Source of the DNA: Opitutus sp. GAS368
GTDB taxonomy: Bacteria > Verrucomicrobiota > Verrucomicrobiia > Opitutales > Opitutaceae
DNA: 16,222 bases
Assembly: GCA_945862035.1 (NCBI GenBank)
Contig: CAMAXB010000036.1
Location: 1 to 16,222 of the forward strand
Direction: 5' to 3'
Shown piece by piece: positions 1 through 7,370 of this stretch; the first letter of the stretch is position 1; each line of letters begins with the position of its first letter. The notes below the pieces were generated by a model. It was given only the letters and a program-made list of their open reading frames with translations. It searched no databases and was not told the origin of the DNA. Made by a program: the position numbers and the translations under genes.

Positions 1-1
1 C

Positions 2-660
2 TCCGGTGAGGTGGAGGTGACGGTCACACGGCCCGCGCCGGGCGGCCCGCGGGTGTTCGCGGTTCGCGACCCGGGTCCCGGAATCGCTGAGGCCGACCGT
101 GGCCGAATTTTCCTGCCCTTTGTCCAGACGGAGGTCGCGCTGGACCACGGGGAACCAGCTTGGGGCTGGCGATCAGCCGGAGTCTGGTCGAGGCTCTGGA
201 CGGGGAGATTTCCGCCGGGGGCGAGGTGGGGCGGGGGCCCGCTTTCGCTTCACGCGGCCGGCGGGGCCTCGGGCCGAATTGACGGCCTGGGTGAACTCCG
301 GGGGTGCGGTGGCTCTGCTGGCCCCCGCGTCTTCGTGACCGGCCTGCGATCTGGCGCTGGTCGATTGCGATCCCGCCACGATAGAGGGGGTGAACGGACT
401 TCCGCCGGACGACCCTACCTGGCCGCGTGATCGCGTGATCGGATTAGTTCCCCTCCACCTCCCCGTGGAGGCGAGGCGGGTGATGCGACCGCGCTTTGTC
501 ACCCTACTCAAAAAACCGCTGCGGCCTCAGCCGCTTTGCCTGGTGGTGGCGGGCCTTTGCCGCCGGGGTCAATGATTACGTGGAGAAACCCTGCACGCGG
601 GCGGACCTCGAGGCGGCGCTGCGTCGCGACCGCGCGGAGCGGCGTTTGGTCCCATGGTGA
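2..660 (+). pseudogene. Decayed 3' end of a hybrid sensor histidine kinase with receiver remnants
   Basis: The first frame reads into a histidine-kinase ATPase domain, with an N/G1-type DPGPGI near position 70 and an F-box IFLPFVQ near 112. The G2 motif LGLAIS lies in a different frame from 160, and the end of the domain (GARFRFTRP) is in a third frame from about 237. Each shift is explained by loss of one G from a G run, near 149-152 and 233-237. The third frame then meets a stop at 336-338 and continues as a receiver-like stretch (DLALVDCD, then LLKKPLRP near 510-540). The end of another receiver (GVNDYVEKP, from 565) appears in a new frame and stops at 658-660. About 80 residues of that second receiver seem to be deleted. 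The gene runs off the left edge. It cannot make a working kinase unless the sequence itself is wrong. Confidence 0.8.
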
Positions 661-665
661 ATGAA

Positions 666-763
666 TTGCGGACTGCTGATTGCGGAGTGCGGAATGGGCC
701 AAGCCTAGATCCGCACCGGCGAGGGATTGGATCACTCCGCAATCTGCATTCCGAAGTCCGCAA
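666..763. repeat. Imperfect inverted repeat of TTGCGGA-type words
   Basis: Positions 666-674 (ttgcggact) pair perfectly with 755-763, and 678-689 (gattgcggagtg) pair perfectly with 733-744. This leaves a small asymmetric internal loop and a central loop of about 43 bases. The left arm also repeats attgcgga internally. The element separates the dead kinase from the 3' end of the ppk2 gene. It could fold in a transcript and end transcription from either side, but there is no T run, so it is not a standard intrinsic terminator. It could also be the relic of a small mobile repeat. Confidence 0.6.
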
Positions 764-781
764 GGGCGTGCCCCGCGCCCA

Positions 782-2269
782 TCAGGTCTCCAGCGCGGTC
801 GTCAGCTGCTGGCAGGCGAGCTTGAGGATCTGCAGGCGGGCGTGGCGCTTGTTGTTGGACGGGATGAGATGCCAGGGGGCGAAGGCATTGTTGGTGAGCG
901 CCAGCATGTCGCCGACCGCAACCTCGTAGGCGGACCACTTGCGGCGGTTGCGCCAGTCCTCGTCATTGATCTTGTGCAGCTTGTAGCGGGTGGCCTCGCG
1001 TGCACGGAAGCGCCGGAGCTGCTCGTCGCGGCTGATCTGCATCCAGAATTTAACGACAATGATGCCGTGCTCGGTGAGCTGCTGCTCGAAATCATTGATC
1101 TCGCGGAAGGCGCGCTTCCATTCGTCGGGCCGGGCGAAGCCCTCCAGGCGCTCGACCAGCACGCGGCCGTACCAGGAGCGGTCGTAGATGGTCACGAGCC
1201 CGGCGCGCGGCACGTGGCGCCAGAAGCGCCAGAGGTAGTGATGCGATTTTTCCTCGTCGGTCGGCTTGGCCACGGGGATCACGCGATAGTCGCGGGCATC
1301 AATCGCGCTGGCGAGACGCCGGATGGCACCGCCCTTGCCGGCGGCGTCCCAGCCCTCGAAAACAAACACCACGGAGCGCTTGGCCGAGGAAGCCTCGCGC
1401 ACGAGCCGGTTGAGACGCCCAAGCCATTTCTCGCGCTTCTCCTCGTATTCCGGCTCAGCGAGATGTTGGTCGAGGGGAAGGGCGAGCAGACGCCGGCGAC
1501 CCGAGGGGCGGAGGGGCGTCGTCGCGGTGACGGCTCGGCCGGAAGACTGCAGGCGAGTGCGGGCGCGCTCGTGCTCCCGGAACCGCTGGAGCAGGAGCGT
1601 CGCGATGGTAAGGTTACGCGCCCGCTCATCCTGCGCATCGACGATGGTCCAGGGGGCGCCGCGCCGGTGGGTTTCCTTGATGATGTGGCCGGCGGTCCGG
1701 GCCAGGCGGTCGTAGATGCGGTTCGCGTGCCAGTCACTCTCGCTCACGCGCCAGGCGGTGTCCTCGTCGGCTCCCAGCTCGCGCAAGCGGTCGCGCTGCT
1801 GCTCCTTCGTCAGGTGGAGCCATACCTTGATGATGAGGGTCCCGTTGTCCGACAGCAGCTTCTCAAAATGGCGGATGCGGCGCAGCCCCAGTTCGAGGTC
1901 CGGTCCGGTCTTGGCGCTTTCCGCTTCCTCGCGGAGGGTCTCGGTGTACCAGGAACCGGCGTAGATGCCGATCCGGCCGACGGTCGGCAGGCTGCGCCAG
2001 AAGCGCCACATGAGCGGACGCTCCCGCTCCTCGTCGGTCGCCTGGTGGAAGGAAAACGTCTCCACGCCGCGGGGATCGAGCCAGCCGCTGAGGGTGTTGA
2101 TGGACTCGCCGCGCCCGCCGCCCTCCACTCCGGCAATGATCAGGACGATCTTGAAGGGCGAATCCTTCAGCTTCACCTGCAGCTGCACGAGTTGCTCGCG
2201 CAACGCCGGCAGTTTCGCCTCATAGGCCTTTTTCGATAAGCGCTGTTTTCCGCCGGACGCCTTGGGCAT
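782..2269 (-). CDS. Two-domain polyphosphate kinase 2 (class II PPK2, polyphosphate:AMP phosphotransferase type)
   Basis: The 495-residue product has two tandem PPK2 P-loop domains, the layout and length usual for class II PPK2, which phosphorylates AMP to ADP with polyphosphate in the cytoplasm. The C-terminal domain looks active: Walker A GWDAAGKGG (306-314), a lid-side KPTDEE motif (335-340) and Walker B YDRSWYGR (362-369). The N-terminal domain has the same layout but its P-loop reads GVEGGGRGE (47-55) without the usual lysine, and the Walker B region is YAGSWYTE; this fits the family, in which only the second half is catalytic. I place the start at the ATG at 2269 because the open frame upstream runs through the divergent transporter gene and loses similarity. 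No clear ribosome binding site is seen. AMP specificity is inferred from architecture. Confidence 0.9.
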   Translation of the reverse strand: MPKASGGKQRLSKKAYEAKLPALREQLVQLQVKLKDSPFKIVLIIAGVEGGGRGESINTLSGWLDPRGVETFSFHQATDEERERPLMWRFWRSLPTVGRIGIYAGSWYTETLREEAESAKTGPDLELGLRRIRHFEKLLSDNGTLIIKVWLHLTKEQQRDRLRELGADEDTAWRVSESDWHANRIYDRLARTAGHIIKETHRRGAPWTIVDAQDERARNLTIATLLLQRFREHERARTRLQSSGRAVTATTPLRPSGRRRLLALPLDQHLAEPEYEEKREKWLGRLNRLVREASSAKRSVVFVFEGWDAAGKGGAIRRLASAIDARDYRVIPVAKPTDEEKSHHYLWRFWRHVPRAGLVTIYDRSWYGRVLVERLEGFARPDEWKRAFREINDFEQQLTEHGIIVVKFWMQISRDEQLRRFRAREATRYKLHKINDEDWRNRRKWSAYEVAVGDMLALTNNAFAPWHLIPSNNKRHARLQILKLACQQLTTALET

Positions 2270-2302
2270 GCGGGAGCAGGATTGCGCGGCGGGTCGGAGT
2301 CT

Positions 2303-2328
2303 GTCGAGCCGAGTCTGCTCGGCGCGAC
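2303..2328. repeat. Strong hairpin in the divergent ppk2/transporter upstream region
   Basis: Positions 2308-2313 (gccgag) pair perfectly with 2318-2323 (ctcggc) around a tctg loop. After one a/g mismatch the stem continues with 2303-2306 (gtcg) against 2325-2328 (cgac). The element lies 34 bases upstream of the ppk2 start and about 93 bases upstream of the transporter start, so it may be an operator or leader hairpin. The word ctgtcgagcc at its left edge recurs near 15332, so it may instead belong to a dispersed repeat family. Confidence 0.5.
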
Positions 2329-2420
2329 ATTTGTCACGCGGTCGACCATCCCGTCCGCCCCCTGAAGCGGGCTTTTCGCTTGGAGGTGGGCGCAAGTGCG
2401 CACAGCGTCTCGGGTCGACC

Positions 2421-3392
2421 ATGCCCCCCTCGCAAGCCCAACGCACGCAGGCTCTGCTGATGCTGCTCGTCGCGAACCTCTTCTGGGGGCTGAGCTTTCC
2501 GGTCATCAAGGCCGTCGTGCTCGTGCACGAGCAGCTGCTGCCGGGCAGCGGGAACTGGTTTATCACGGCGATGACCCTGGCCCCGCGGTTCGTGCTCGCG
2601 CTCGCCATTCTGGCGGTGCTCCAAGGCCGCGGCCTGTTTGATGTCACGGCGCGCGAGGGGCGGCAGGGGCTCGCGCTCGGACTCTTTGCCTCGGCGGGGA
2701 TGATCTTCCAGATTGATGGCCTGCAATTCACGGCGGCGTCGACCTCGGCCTTCCTCACGCAGTTCTACGCAATCCTGATCCCCGTCTACGTCGCGCTCAG
2801 GGGCCGCCACAACCCCGGATCGCGGATCTGGCTGGCTTGTGCGCTGGTGCTGGCGGGGGTGGCCATCCTTGGCCGCTTCGACTGGCGCACCCTGCAGTTC
2901 GGGCGGGGCGAGTGGGAGACGCTGCTGGGTTCGGTCTTTTTTATGGGGCAGATCCTGTGGCTCGAAAGGGCGGATTTTTCCGGCAATCGGCCGGGCAAGA
3001 TCACGCTGGTCATGTTTGCGACGGAGGCGGTCGTGTTCACCGGCTTGGTGCTGGTCACGGCGCCCTCGCTTGCGGCGATCGTGGTGCCGTTCAGTTCACC
3101 GGCCTGGATCATGTTCACGCTGACGCTGACGTTCTTCTGCACCATCGGGGCCTTCACGATCATGAACACGTACCAGCCGCGCATCACGGCGACGGAGGCG
3201 GGACTGATCTATTGCATTGAGCCGGTGTTTGGCTCGCTGTTGGCGCTATTCCTGCCCGGGTTGTTTTCGATCTGGGCCGGAATCACGTATGGTAACGAGA
3301 CGGCGACGTGGACGCTGCTGCTCGGCGGCGGCCTGATCACGGCGGCAAATCTGCTGATCCAGTTCAGGCCCAGCGCCAAGGCCGCCGCTTGA
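2421..3392 (+). CDS. DMT superfamily (EamA-like) membrane transporter
   Basis: The 323-residue protein is very hydrophobic, with about ten predicted membrane segments in two repeats of five, the EamA/DMT pattern. The first helix contains the typical NLFWGLSFPVIK motif (residues 19-30). The second half contains a conserved-looking stretch, ATEAGLIYCIEPVFGSLLAL, similar to the EamA segment before the last helices. Family members export amino acids, metabolites or drugs across the inner membrane; the substrate cannot be told from sequence. I chose the ATG at 2421 because it places the first helix about ten residues in, whereas the longer frame from 2262 adds non-membrane sequence across the divergent promoter region. 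It points toward the hydrolase gene and ends in a short convergent gap with palindromes. Confidence 0.88.
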   Translation: MPPSQAQRTQALLMLLVANLFWGLSFPVIKAVVLVHEQLLPGSGNWFITAMTLAPRFVLALAILAVLQGRGLFDVTAREGRQGLALGLFASAGMIFQIDGLQFTAASTSAFLTQFYAILIPVYVALRGRHNPGSRIWLACALVLAGVAILGRFDWRTLQFGRGEWETLLGSVFFMGQILWLERADFSGNRPGKITLVMFATEAVVFTGLVLVTAPSLAAIVVPFSSPAWIMFTLTLTFFCTIGAFTIMNTYQPRITATEAGLIYCIEPVFGSLLALFLPGLFSIWAGITYGNETATWTLLLGGGLITAANLLIQFRPSAKAAA

Positions 3393-3397
3393 TCGTT

Positions 3398-3466
3398 GTA
3401 GCCGGGCTCGCTGAGCCCGGGGTTTGGCCTCCTTCGCATCGACAGACTGCGTGGCTCGCTGAGCCC
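3398..3466. repeat. REP-like palindrome doublet (copy 1)
   Basis: The first palindrome, ccgggctcgctgagcccgg (3402-3420), is a perfect 8-bp stem with a gct loop, preceded by gtag. The second (3453-3465) has the same centre, ggctcgctgagcc, with a shorter stem. A spacer of about 32 bases separates them. The doublet fills most of the 88-base gap between two convergent genes, where it could act as a bidirectional transcription block. The same core (GGGnTCGCTGAnCCC) recurs as a doublet at 14750-14822, so this is a dispersed repeat and not only a local terminator. No T run follows either stem. Confidence 0.75.
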
Positions 3467-3480
3467 AGCGATATCCAATT

Positions 3481-4209
3481 CTATCTGCTGACCGGATCGA
3501 ATCGCCCGGCGCGGAGAAAGGCACGGACCTGGTCGATGACCGGCCGGCGATATTGTAGCCAGGTGTGCGAGACAGGCATGACGAGGTGGTCACTCATGCC
3601 CTCCAGCCGCGTGCTCGCGACGCTGACTTTGCCGTCGTTGGTGCCCGGCCCGATCCAGTGGGAAAACAGCGGGTTGAGCGTGCGGTCGCCGGCGATGATG
3701 CCCAGAGGGGCGCGGTGGGTCCAGGGTCCGAGACGGAGCGGCAGGGCATCGGCGCCCGTGCCCAGACGGACGCCATTCACTCCGGTGAACGCGCGGAACG
3801 CCCACCATCCGCCCACGCGGTCGACCAGGCGCGTGCCCTGATTGGGCGGGGCGATCATCACGACGCGGCCCAGATTGGCGGGGGCGTGGCCCTGCAGGAA
3901 GAGGCGCAGGGCGATGCCACCCATCGAGTGGGTCACCACATGCAGCCGCGGGGCGCGCTCGGCGTGGAGGGCGGCCAGTTGTGCGGGGATCCACTCCTGC
4001 GCGATCTGCTCGAGGGGCAGAGAGCGAGATGGGTACGAGACATTGATCACGCGGTAGCCGTCCTCCTTCAGCGCGTTCTCGATGCGTTGCATGGCCCAGC
4101 CGCCCAAGCCGAGCCCGTGCAGAAGCAGGACGGCCTCGGGCTCCTCCTGGGCGACGAGCGGGGTGGCCATGATGAGGGCGAGGAGGACGGGACGCAGACG
4201 ACGGATCAT
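3481..4209 (-). CDS. Secreted alpha/beta hydrolase (lipase/esterase-like)
   Basis: The 242-residue protein starts with a likely signal peptide: basic MIRRLR, a hydrophobic stretch, then ATPLVAQ near residue 20. The oxyanion region is HGLGLGG (31-37), the nucleophile elbow is THSMGG with Ser95, and the likely acid and base are Asp192 (GTNDGKVSV) and His215 (VSHTWL). This complete triad suggests an active serine hydrolase, probably periplasmic or secreted, of the compact PGAP1/lipase-like kind, acting on an ester or amide that I cannot name. The start ATG overlaps the stop of the upstream transporter gene by four bases (ATGA at 4209-4206), so the two are probably cotranscribed and translationally coupled. 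Function beyond hydrolase is inference. Confidence 0.85.
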   Translation of the reverse strand: MIRRLRPVLLALIMATPLVAQEEPEAVLLLHGLGLGGWAMQRIENALKEDGYRVINVSYPSRSLPLEQIAQEWIPAQLAALHAERAPRLHVVTHSMGGIALRLFLQGHAPANLGRVVMIAPPNQGTRLVDRVGGWWAFRAFTGVNGVRLGTGADALPLRLGPWTHRAPLGIIAGDRTLNPLFSHWIGPGTNDGKVSVASTRLEGMSDHLVMPVSHTWLQYRRPVIDQVRAFLRAGRFDPVSR

Positions 4210-5075
4210 GCGCCGGCGGCCGCAGGTCGGCGGCTGTCGCGGATCGCATGGACGGCGCGCCAGGTCACGGCGGAAAGCACGATCACGCCGCCGAGGAGCG
4301 CCTGCGGCGTGGGCCGCTCGCCGATCGCGAGGAGGACCCAGACGGGATTCAGGATGGGTTCGATCACCGGGATCAGGACCGCCTCGAGGGCGGAGACATG
4401 GCGGATGGCACGCACGTAGAGCCAGTAGGAAAGCCCCAGTTGGACCACGCCCAGCGTGAGCATCGCGGCCCAGCCCACGGCGGGGAGCGGGGGGGCATCG
4501 ATGATCCAGGGCAGGCAGATGAGGAAGGCGAGGAAGTTGCCCAGAATCACGGACTCGACGGGCGATCCGTCCTTTTGGTGGCGGAGAGCGATCGTGACGG
4601 CTGCGAACGCCAAGCCGCTCAGGATCGCGACCGCGTTACCCAGCACATTGGCCAGATCGAGTCCGCCGGCGAAGAACAGGCCCATCCCGGCCAGCACGAC
4701 GCCGATCGTGATCCAGTCGGCCCGGGTGGTGCGTTCGCCGAGCAGCCAGGCACCGAGCAGGGCCACCCAGATCGGCGCGGTGTACTGGAGCAGGATCGCG
4801 TTCGCGGCGGTGGTGAGCTTGGTGGCGATGCACACCGAGGCGGTGCACACGGCGTAGGCGAGGGCGCCGTAGAGCCGGACGCGCGAGCCGCGCAGGGAGA
4901 GGCTCCGGTGCAAGGCGAGCAACACCAAGCCGGCGATGAGCCCGCGCATGCCCGCGACGGCCAGCGGGTGCCAAGGTAGGACCTTGATCAACACGCCGCC
5001 GATGCTCCAGCCGAGCGCGGTCAGGACGAGCAGCCCAACGGCGCGGGAGTGGGCGGAGGGAGCGGGGGCGGTCAT
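4206..5075 (-). CDS. DMT superfamily transporter with two EamA domains
   Basis: The 289-residue protein has about ten hydrophobic segments in two EamA halves. The first helix carries ALGWSIGGVLIKVLPW, the fourth region the characteristic ANAILLQYTAPIWVALLGAW (about 90-109), and the second half the matching ALEAVLIPVIEPILNPVWV before the last helices. The paired Y/E-P motifs are classic for this family, which moves amino acids or other small metabolites out of or into the cell. The substrate is unknown. It is clearly a different subfamily from the transporter at 2421-3392 and is the first gene of a two-gene unit with the hydrolase, sharing an ATGA overlap. The start ATG at 5075 fits the short hydrophilic N-terminus. 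Confidence 0.9.
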   Translation of the reverse strand: MTAPAPSAHSRAVGLLVLTALGWSIGGVLIKVLPWHPLAVAGMRGLIAGLVLLALHRSLSLRGSRVRLYGALAYAVCTASVCIATKLTTAANAILLQYTAPIWVALLGAWLLGERTTRADWITIGVVLAGMGLFFAGGLDLANVLGNAVAILSGLAFAAVTIALRHQKDGSPVESVILGNFLAFLICLPWIIDAPPLPAVGWAAMLTLGVVQLGLSYWLYVRAIRHVSALEAVLIPVIEPILNPVWVLLAIGERPTPQALLGGVIVLSAVTWRAVHAIRDSRRPAAAGA

Positions 5076-5169
5076 GTCGGCACCCGCACTGCTCGCAAAG
5101 CCGCCGCGGCGCGGCGAATCAATGGCAAGGGGTAGAGAGGGAAATTATGCACAAGCTGCTTTTGGGGTG

Positions 5170-6645
5170 TTACTTGCCCAGCGAAGCGGCTACGGACCGG
5201 AAGTTTGCCAGGCCGGCTTCGATATTTTCAATGATTTCGTCCGCCAGAACGCCTGGCTCGGGCAGGTTATCCAGATCGGTGAGGCTGTCGTCTTTAAGCC
5301 AGAAGAGGTCCAAGCTGGCTTTATCTCGGGCCGCCAGTTCGGCGTATGAATATTTCCGCCACCGGCCGGTGGGGTTTTTCTCCGCGTGCCAGGTTTCAGT
5401 GCGCTTGTGGCGGTTCTGCGAGTTGTAGCAGGCGATGAACTCGGCGAGGTCCTCGGTTCGCAGAGGCTTCCGCTTGAGCGTGTGGTGAACGTTCGTCCGG
5501 TAGTCGTAGTACCAGACGTCCTTCGTGGCGGTATCCTTACCTGCTGGCCGGTTATCAAAAAACAGCACGTTGGCCTTCACCCCGTTTGCGTAAAAGATGC
5601 CGGTCGGAAGCCGCAGGATCGTGTGAAGCTCGGTCGTCTCCATCAGCTTTTTGCGGACCGTTTCGCCGGCACCACCTTCGAAGAGCACGTTATCGGGCAG
5701 CACGACTGCCGCCTGACCCGTGGTCTTCAGCATCGATCGGATATGCTGGAGGAAGTTGAGCTGTTTGTTGGACGTCGTGGCCCAGAAGTCCTGACGATTG
5801 TAGACGAGGTCCTCTTTCTCCTGCTCGCCTTCCTCATTGGTGAAAGTCATCGAGCTTTTCTTGCCGAAGGGCGGGTTCGCGAGAACGTAGTCCACGTTTC
5901 TGGCCGGCTGCGCAATCAGAGCATCGGTCGAGGCGATGAGACTGTCGCCGTCGATCTCGCCGATGTTGTGGAGGAAGAGATTCATCAGGCAGAGCCGGCG
6001 CGTGCCTGCGACGATTTCATTGCCGTAAAACGTCTCGTTCTTGAGGAAGCGCTTCTGGGTGGGCGTGAGCGGGAGCGTCTTCAGGTGATCGTAGGCCGCC
6101 AGGAAGAAGCCGCCGGTGCCGCAGGCGGGATCCGCGATCGTCCTGCCAGGTTGGGGTGCGACACACGCCACCATGGCCTTGATGAGAGCACGGGGCGTGA
6201 AGTACTGCCCGGCGCCCGACTTGGTGTCCTCGGCATTCTTTTCGAGAATGCCCTCGTAAATGTCCCCTTTGGTGTCGGCGTCCAAGGTGGTCCAGGTGAC
6301 GTCGTCGACCATCTCAATCAGGCGCGCGAGCTTAGCCGGATCAGTGATCTTGTTTTGAGCCTTGGTGAAGATCTGGCCGAGCATGCCTTTCTCGGCTCCG
6401 AGCGCACGCAGCGCCTCCACGTAGTGGACTTCAAGCTCGGCGCCTTTGAGCGGGCGCATCACTGGCCATGCGTAACGCGGTGGGACGCCGACTTTGCGGC
6501 TATAGGGCGGCTTCGCATATTCATCCGCCATCTTGAGGAAGATGAGGTAGGTGAGCTGCTCGAGGTAGTCGCCGTAGCCCACGCCGTCGTCCCGAAGCGT
6601 GTGGCAAAAGGACCAAACCTTGGAGATGATGCTGTCGGTGGTCAT
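5170..6645 (-). CDS. hsdM: Type I restriction-modification system methyltransferase subunit HsdM
   Basis: The 491-residue protein is the N6-adenine methyltransferase subunit of a type I R-M enzyme. Residues 1-130 match the helical HsdM N-terminal domain (VWSFCHTLRDDGVGYGDYLE, then LTYLIFLKMADE). The SAM-binding region begins with GQYFTPR (146-152), followed by motif I DPACGTGGF (172-180) and catalytic motif IV NPPF (257-260), all intact. Two copies with HsdS would form the methylating enzyme, and HsdR joins to make the nuclease. It lies last in the locus, after the DUF3800 pair and a 233-base gap, whereas hsdM usually precedes or adjoins hsdS. Base composition is lower in GC than the flanking transporter and PPK2 genes. 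The start at 6645 gives the expected N-terminus; no good ribosome binding site is visible. Confidence 0.96.
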   Translation of the reverse strand: MTTDSIISKVWSFCHTLRDDGVGYGDYLEQLTYLIFLKMADEYAKPPYSRKVGVPPRYAWPVMRPLKGAELEVHYVEALRALGAEKGMLGQIFTKAQNKITDPAKLARLIEMVDDVTWTTLDADTKGDIYEGILEKNAEDTKSGAGQYFTPRALIKAMVACVAPQPGRTIADPACGTGGFFLAAYDHLKTLPLTPTQKRFLKNETFYGNEIVAGTRRLCLMNLFLHNIGEIDGDSLIASTDALIAQPARNVDYVLANPPFGKKSSMTFTNEEGEQEKEDLVYNRQDFWATTSNKQLNFLQHIRSMLKTTGQAAVVLPDNVLFEGGAGETVRKKLMETTELHTILRLPTGIFYANGVKANVLFFDNRPAGKDTATKDVWYYDYRTNVHHTLKRKPLRTEDLAEFIACYNSQNRHKRTETWHAEKNPTGRWRKYSYAELAARDKASLDLFWLKDDSLTDLDNLPEPGVLADEIIENIEAGLANFRSVAASLGK

Positions 6646-6878
6646 GGGATAGTTTTAAGATGAAATAAGGATGTGCCTGATGGGCGCCTACTTAAACTCA
6701 AGACATCGGGTCTCGCCTAGTTACGAATGAAATAAGTCTTGGCTCTCAGAGGCTAGGGGGCGCGGTGATAAAGGTCTGGCTTGATTTGGGGGCTGGTTGA
6801 GCCGATAGTCCCGTTAGCTCATCAACCATGTGTTGAAGGAGTAACGAGGCCGTCCTGCAAAGGGCGGCTTCAGCATTT
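6646..6878. other. Gene-free, AT-richer gap upstream of hsdM with a 10-base direct repeat
   Basis: No convincing gene lies here. The word atgaaataag occurs at 6660-6669 and again at 6727-6736, each preceded by tta a few bases before, just upstream of the hsdM start on the minus strand. On that strand the repeats read ttatttcat. The gap is the only clear break in the locus, so hsdM may have its own promoter here, with the repeats as possible operator half-sites. A weak stem (gccgtcc at 6850-6856 with gggcggc at 6862-6868) sits just past the stop of the preceding gene, without a T run. Confidence 0.4.
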
Positions 6879-7370
6879 TTAGACCTTCCAGTAATTTTCG
6901 TACTCTTTGCGGTATTTCTCCTGCCGATGCGGGCGGTCCACGTGATACTGGGTCCACGGTAAGACATAGTCGCCCCGGTCTGCGACCACGACAAGATAGC
7001 TAAAATCGGGCAGCGCTAGCAGATAGCGCGCTTCACCACGGCGCTCGTTTTTCCACCAGACCAGCGGGTCGTCCGCCTCGGGCTGGCGTTCAAGAAATCG
7101 ATCCATCGTCGGTCTTGGCCAACGGATGCGTTCGCATCGGCGCATATCGATCAGGCGATCCTCCTCCCTTTCGCCATCAGAGATAAAGTGCCAGAACGTG
7201 GCCTCCTTTCCCTTGCTCAAAGGATGACGCTTCAGGCCGACCCGTTTACCCGGCCAAGTCGGCAGCGAATCGAGAAAGTCGGCAACAAACCAACGGTAGA
7301 GCTCTTCCTCGTAGCCCTCCCAGCTTCCGCCGGAGTGCTCAATCAGGGGAGGTAGCCACTCCGCGCTCAT
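6879..7370 (-). CDS. Small hypothetical protein, possible BECR-fold (RelE/Barnase-like) RNase
   Basis: The 163-residue product is not one I can assign firmly. Its features are GKEATFWHFIS (54-64), a basic LIDMRRCERIRWPRP block (73-87), a strand-like core YLLALPDFSYLVVVADRGDY and a charged end WTQYHVDRPHRQEKYRKEYE. This order, with conserved-looking His61, Arg77/78/81, Thr140 and Tyr142, recalls the compact BECR nucleases of phage and toxin systems (PBECR families); that match is from memory of the pattern and is inference. The protein is soluble and lacks a signal peptide. Its ATG overlaps the DUF3800 stop by four bases (7370-7367), so the two are probably made together. An alternative is a small defence accessory protein of unknown fold. 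Confidence 0.85.
   Translation of the reverse strand: MSAEWLPPLIEHSGGSWEGYEEELYRWFVADFLDSLPTWPGKRVGLKRHPLSKGKEATFWHFISDGEREEDRLIDMRRCERIRWPRPTMDRFLERQPEADDPLVWWKNERRGEARYLLALPDFSYLVVVADRGDYVLPWTQYHVDRPHRQEKYRKEYENYWKV

Noticed and set aside
680..2239. 519-codon open frame on the plus strand opposite ppk2
   Set aside because: It is the antisense of a clear PPK2 with all motifs; long antisense frames are expected in GC-rich DNA.
2270..2758. N-terminal extension of ppk2
   Set aside because: It runs through the divergent transporter gene and has no PPK2 similarity; the ATG at 2269 fits the family length.
5386..6663. 425-codon open frame on the plus strand opposite hsdM
   Set aside because: It is antisense to intact HsdM motifs and has no family features.
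6746..6878. Tail of an 82-codon minus-strand frame in the gap before hsdM
   Set aside because: Most of it is a shadow of the 6879-7370 gene, and the rest has no start signal or similarity.
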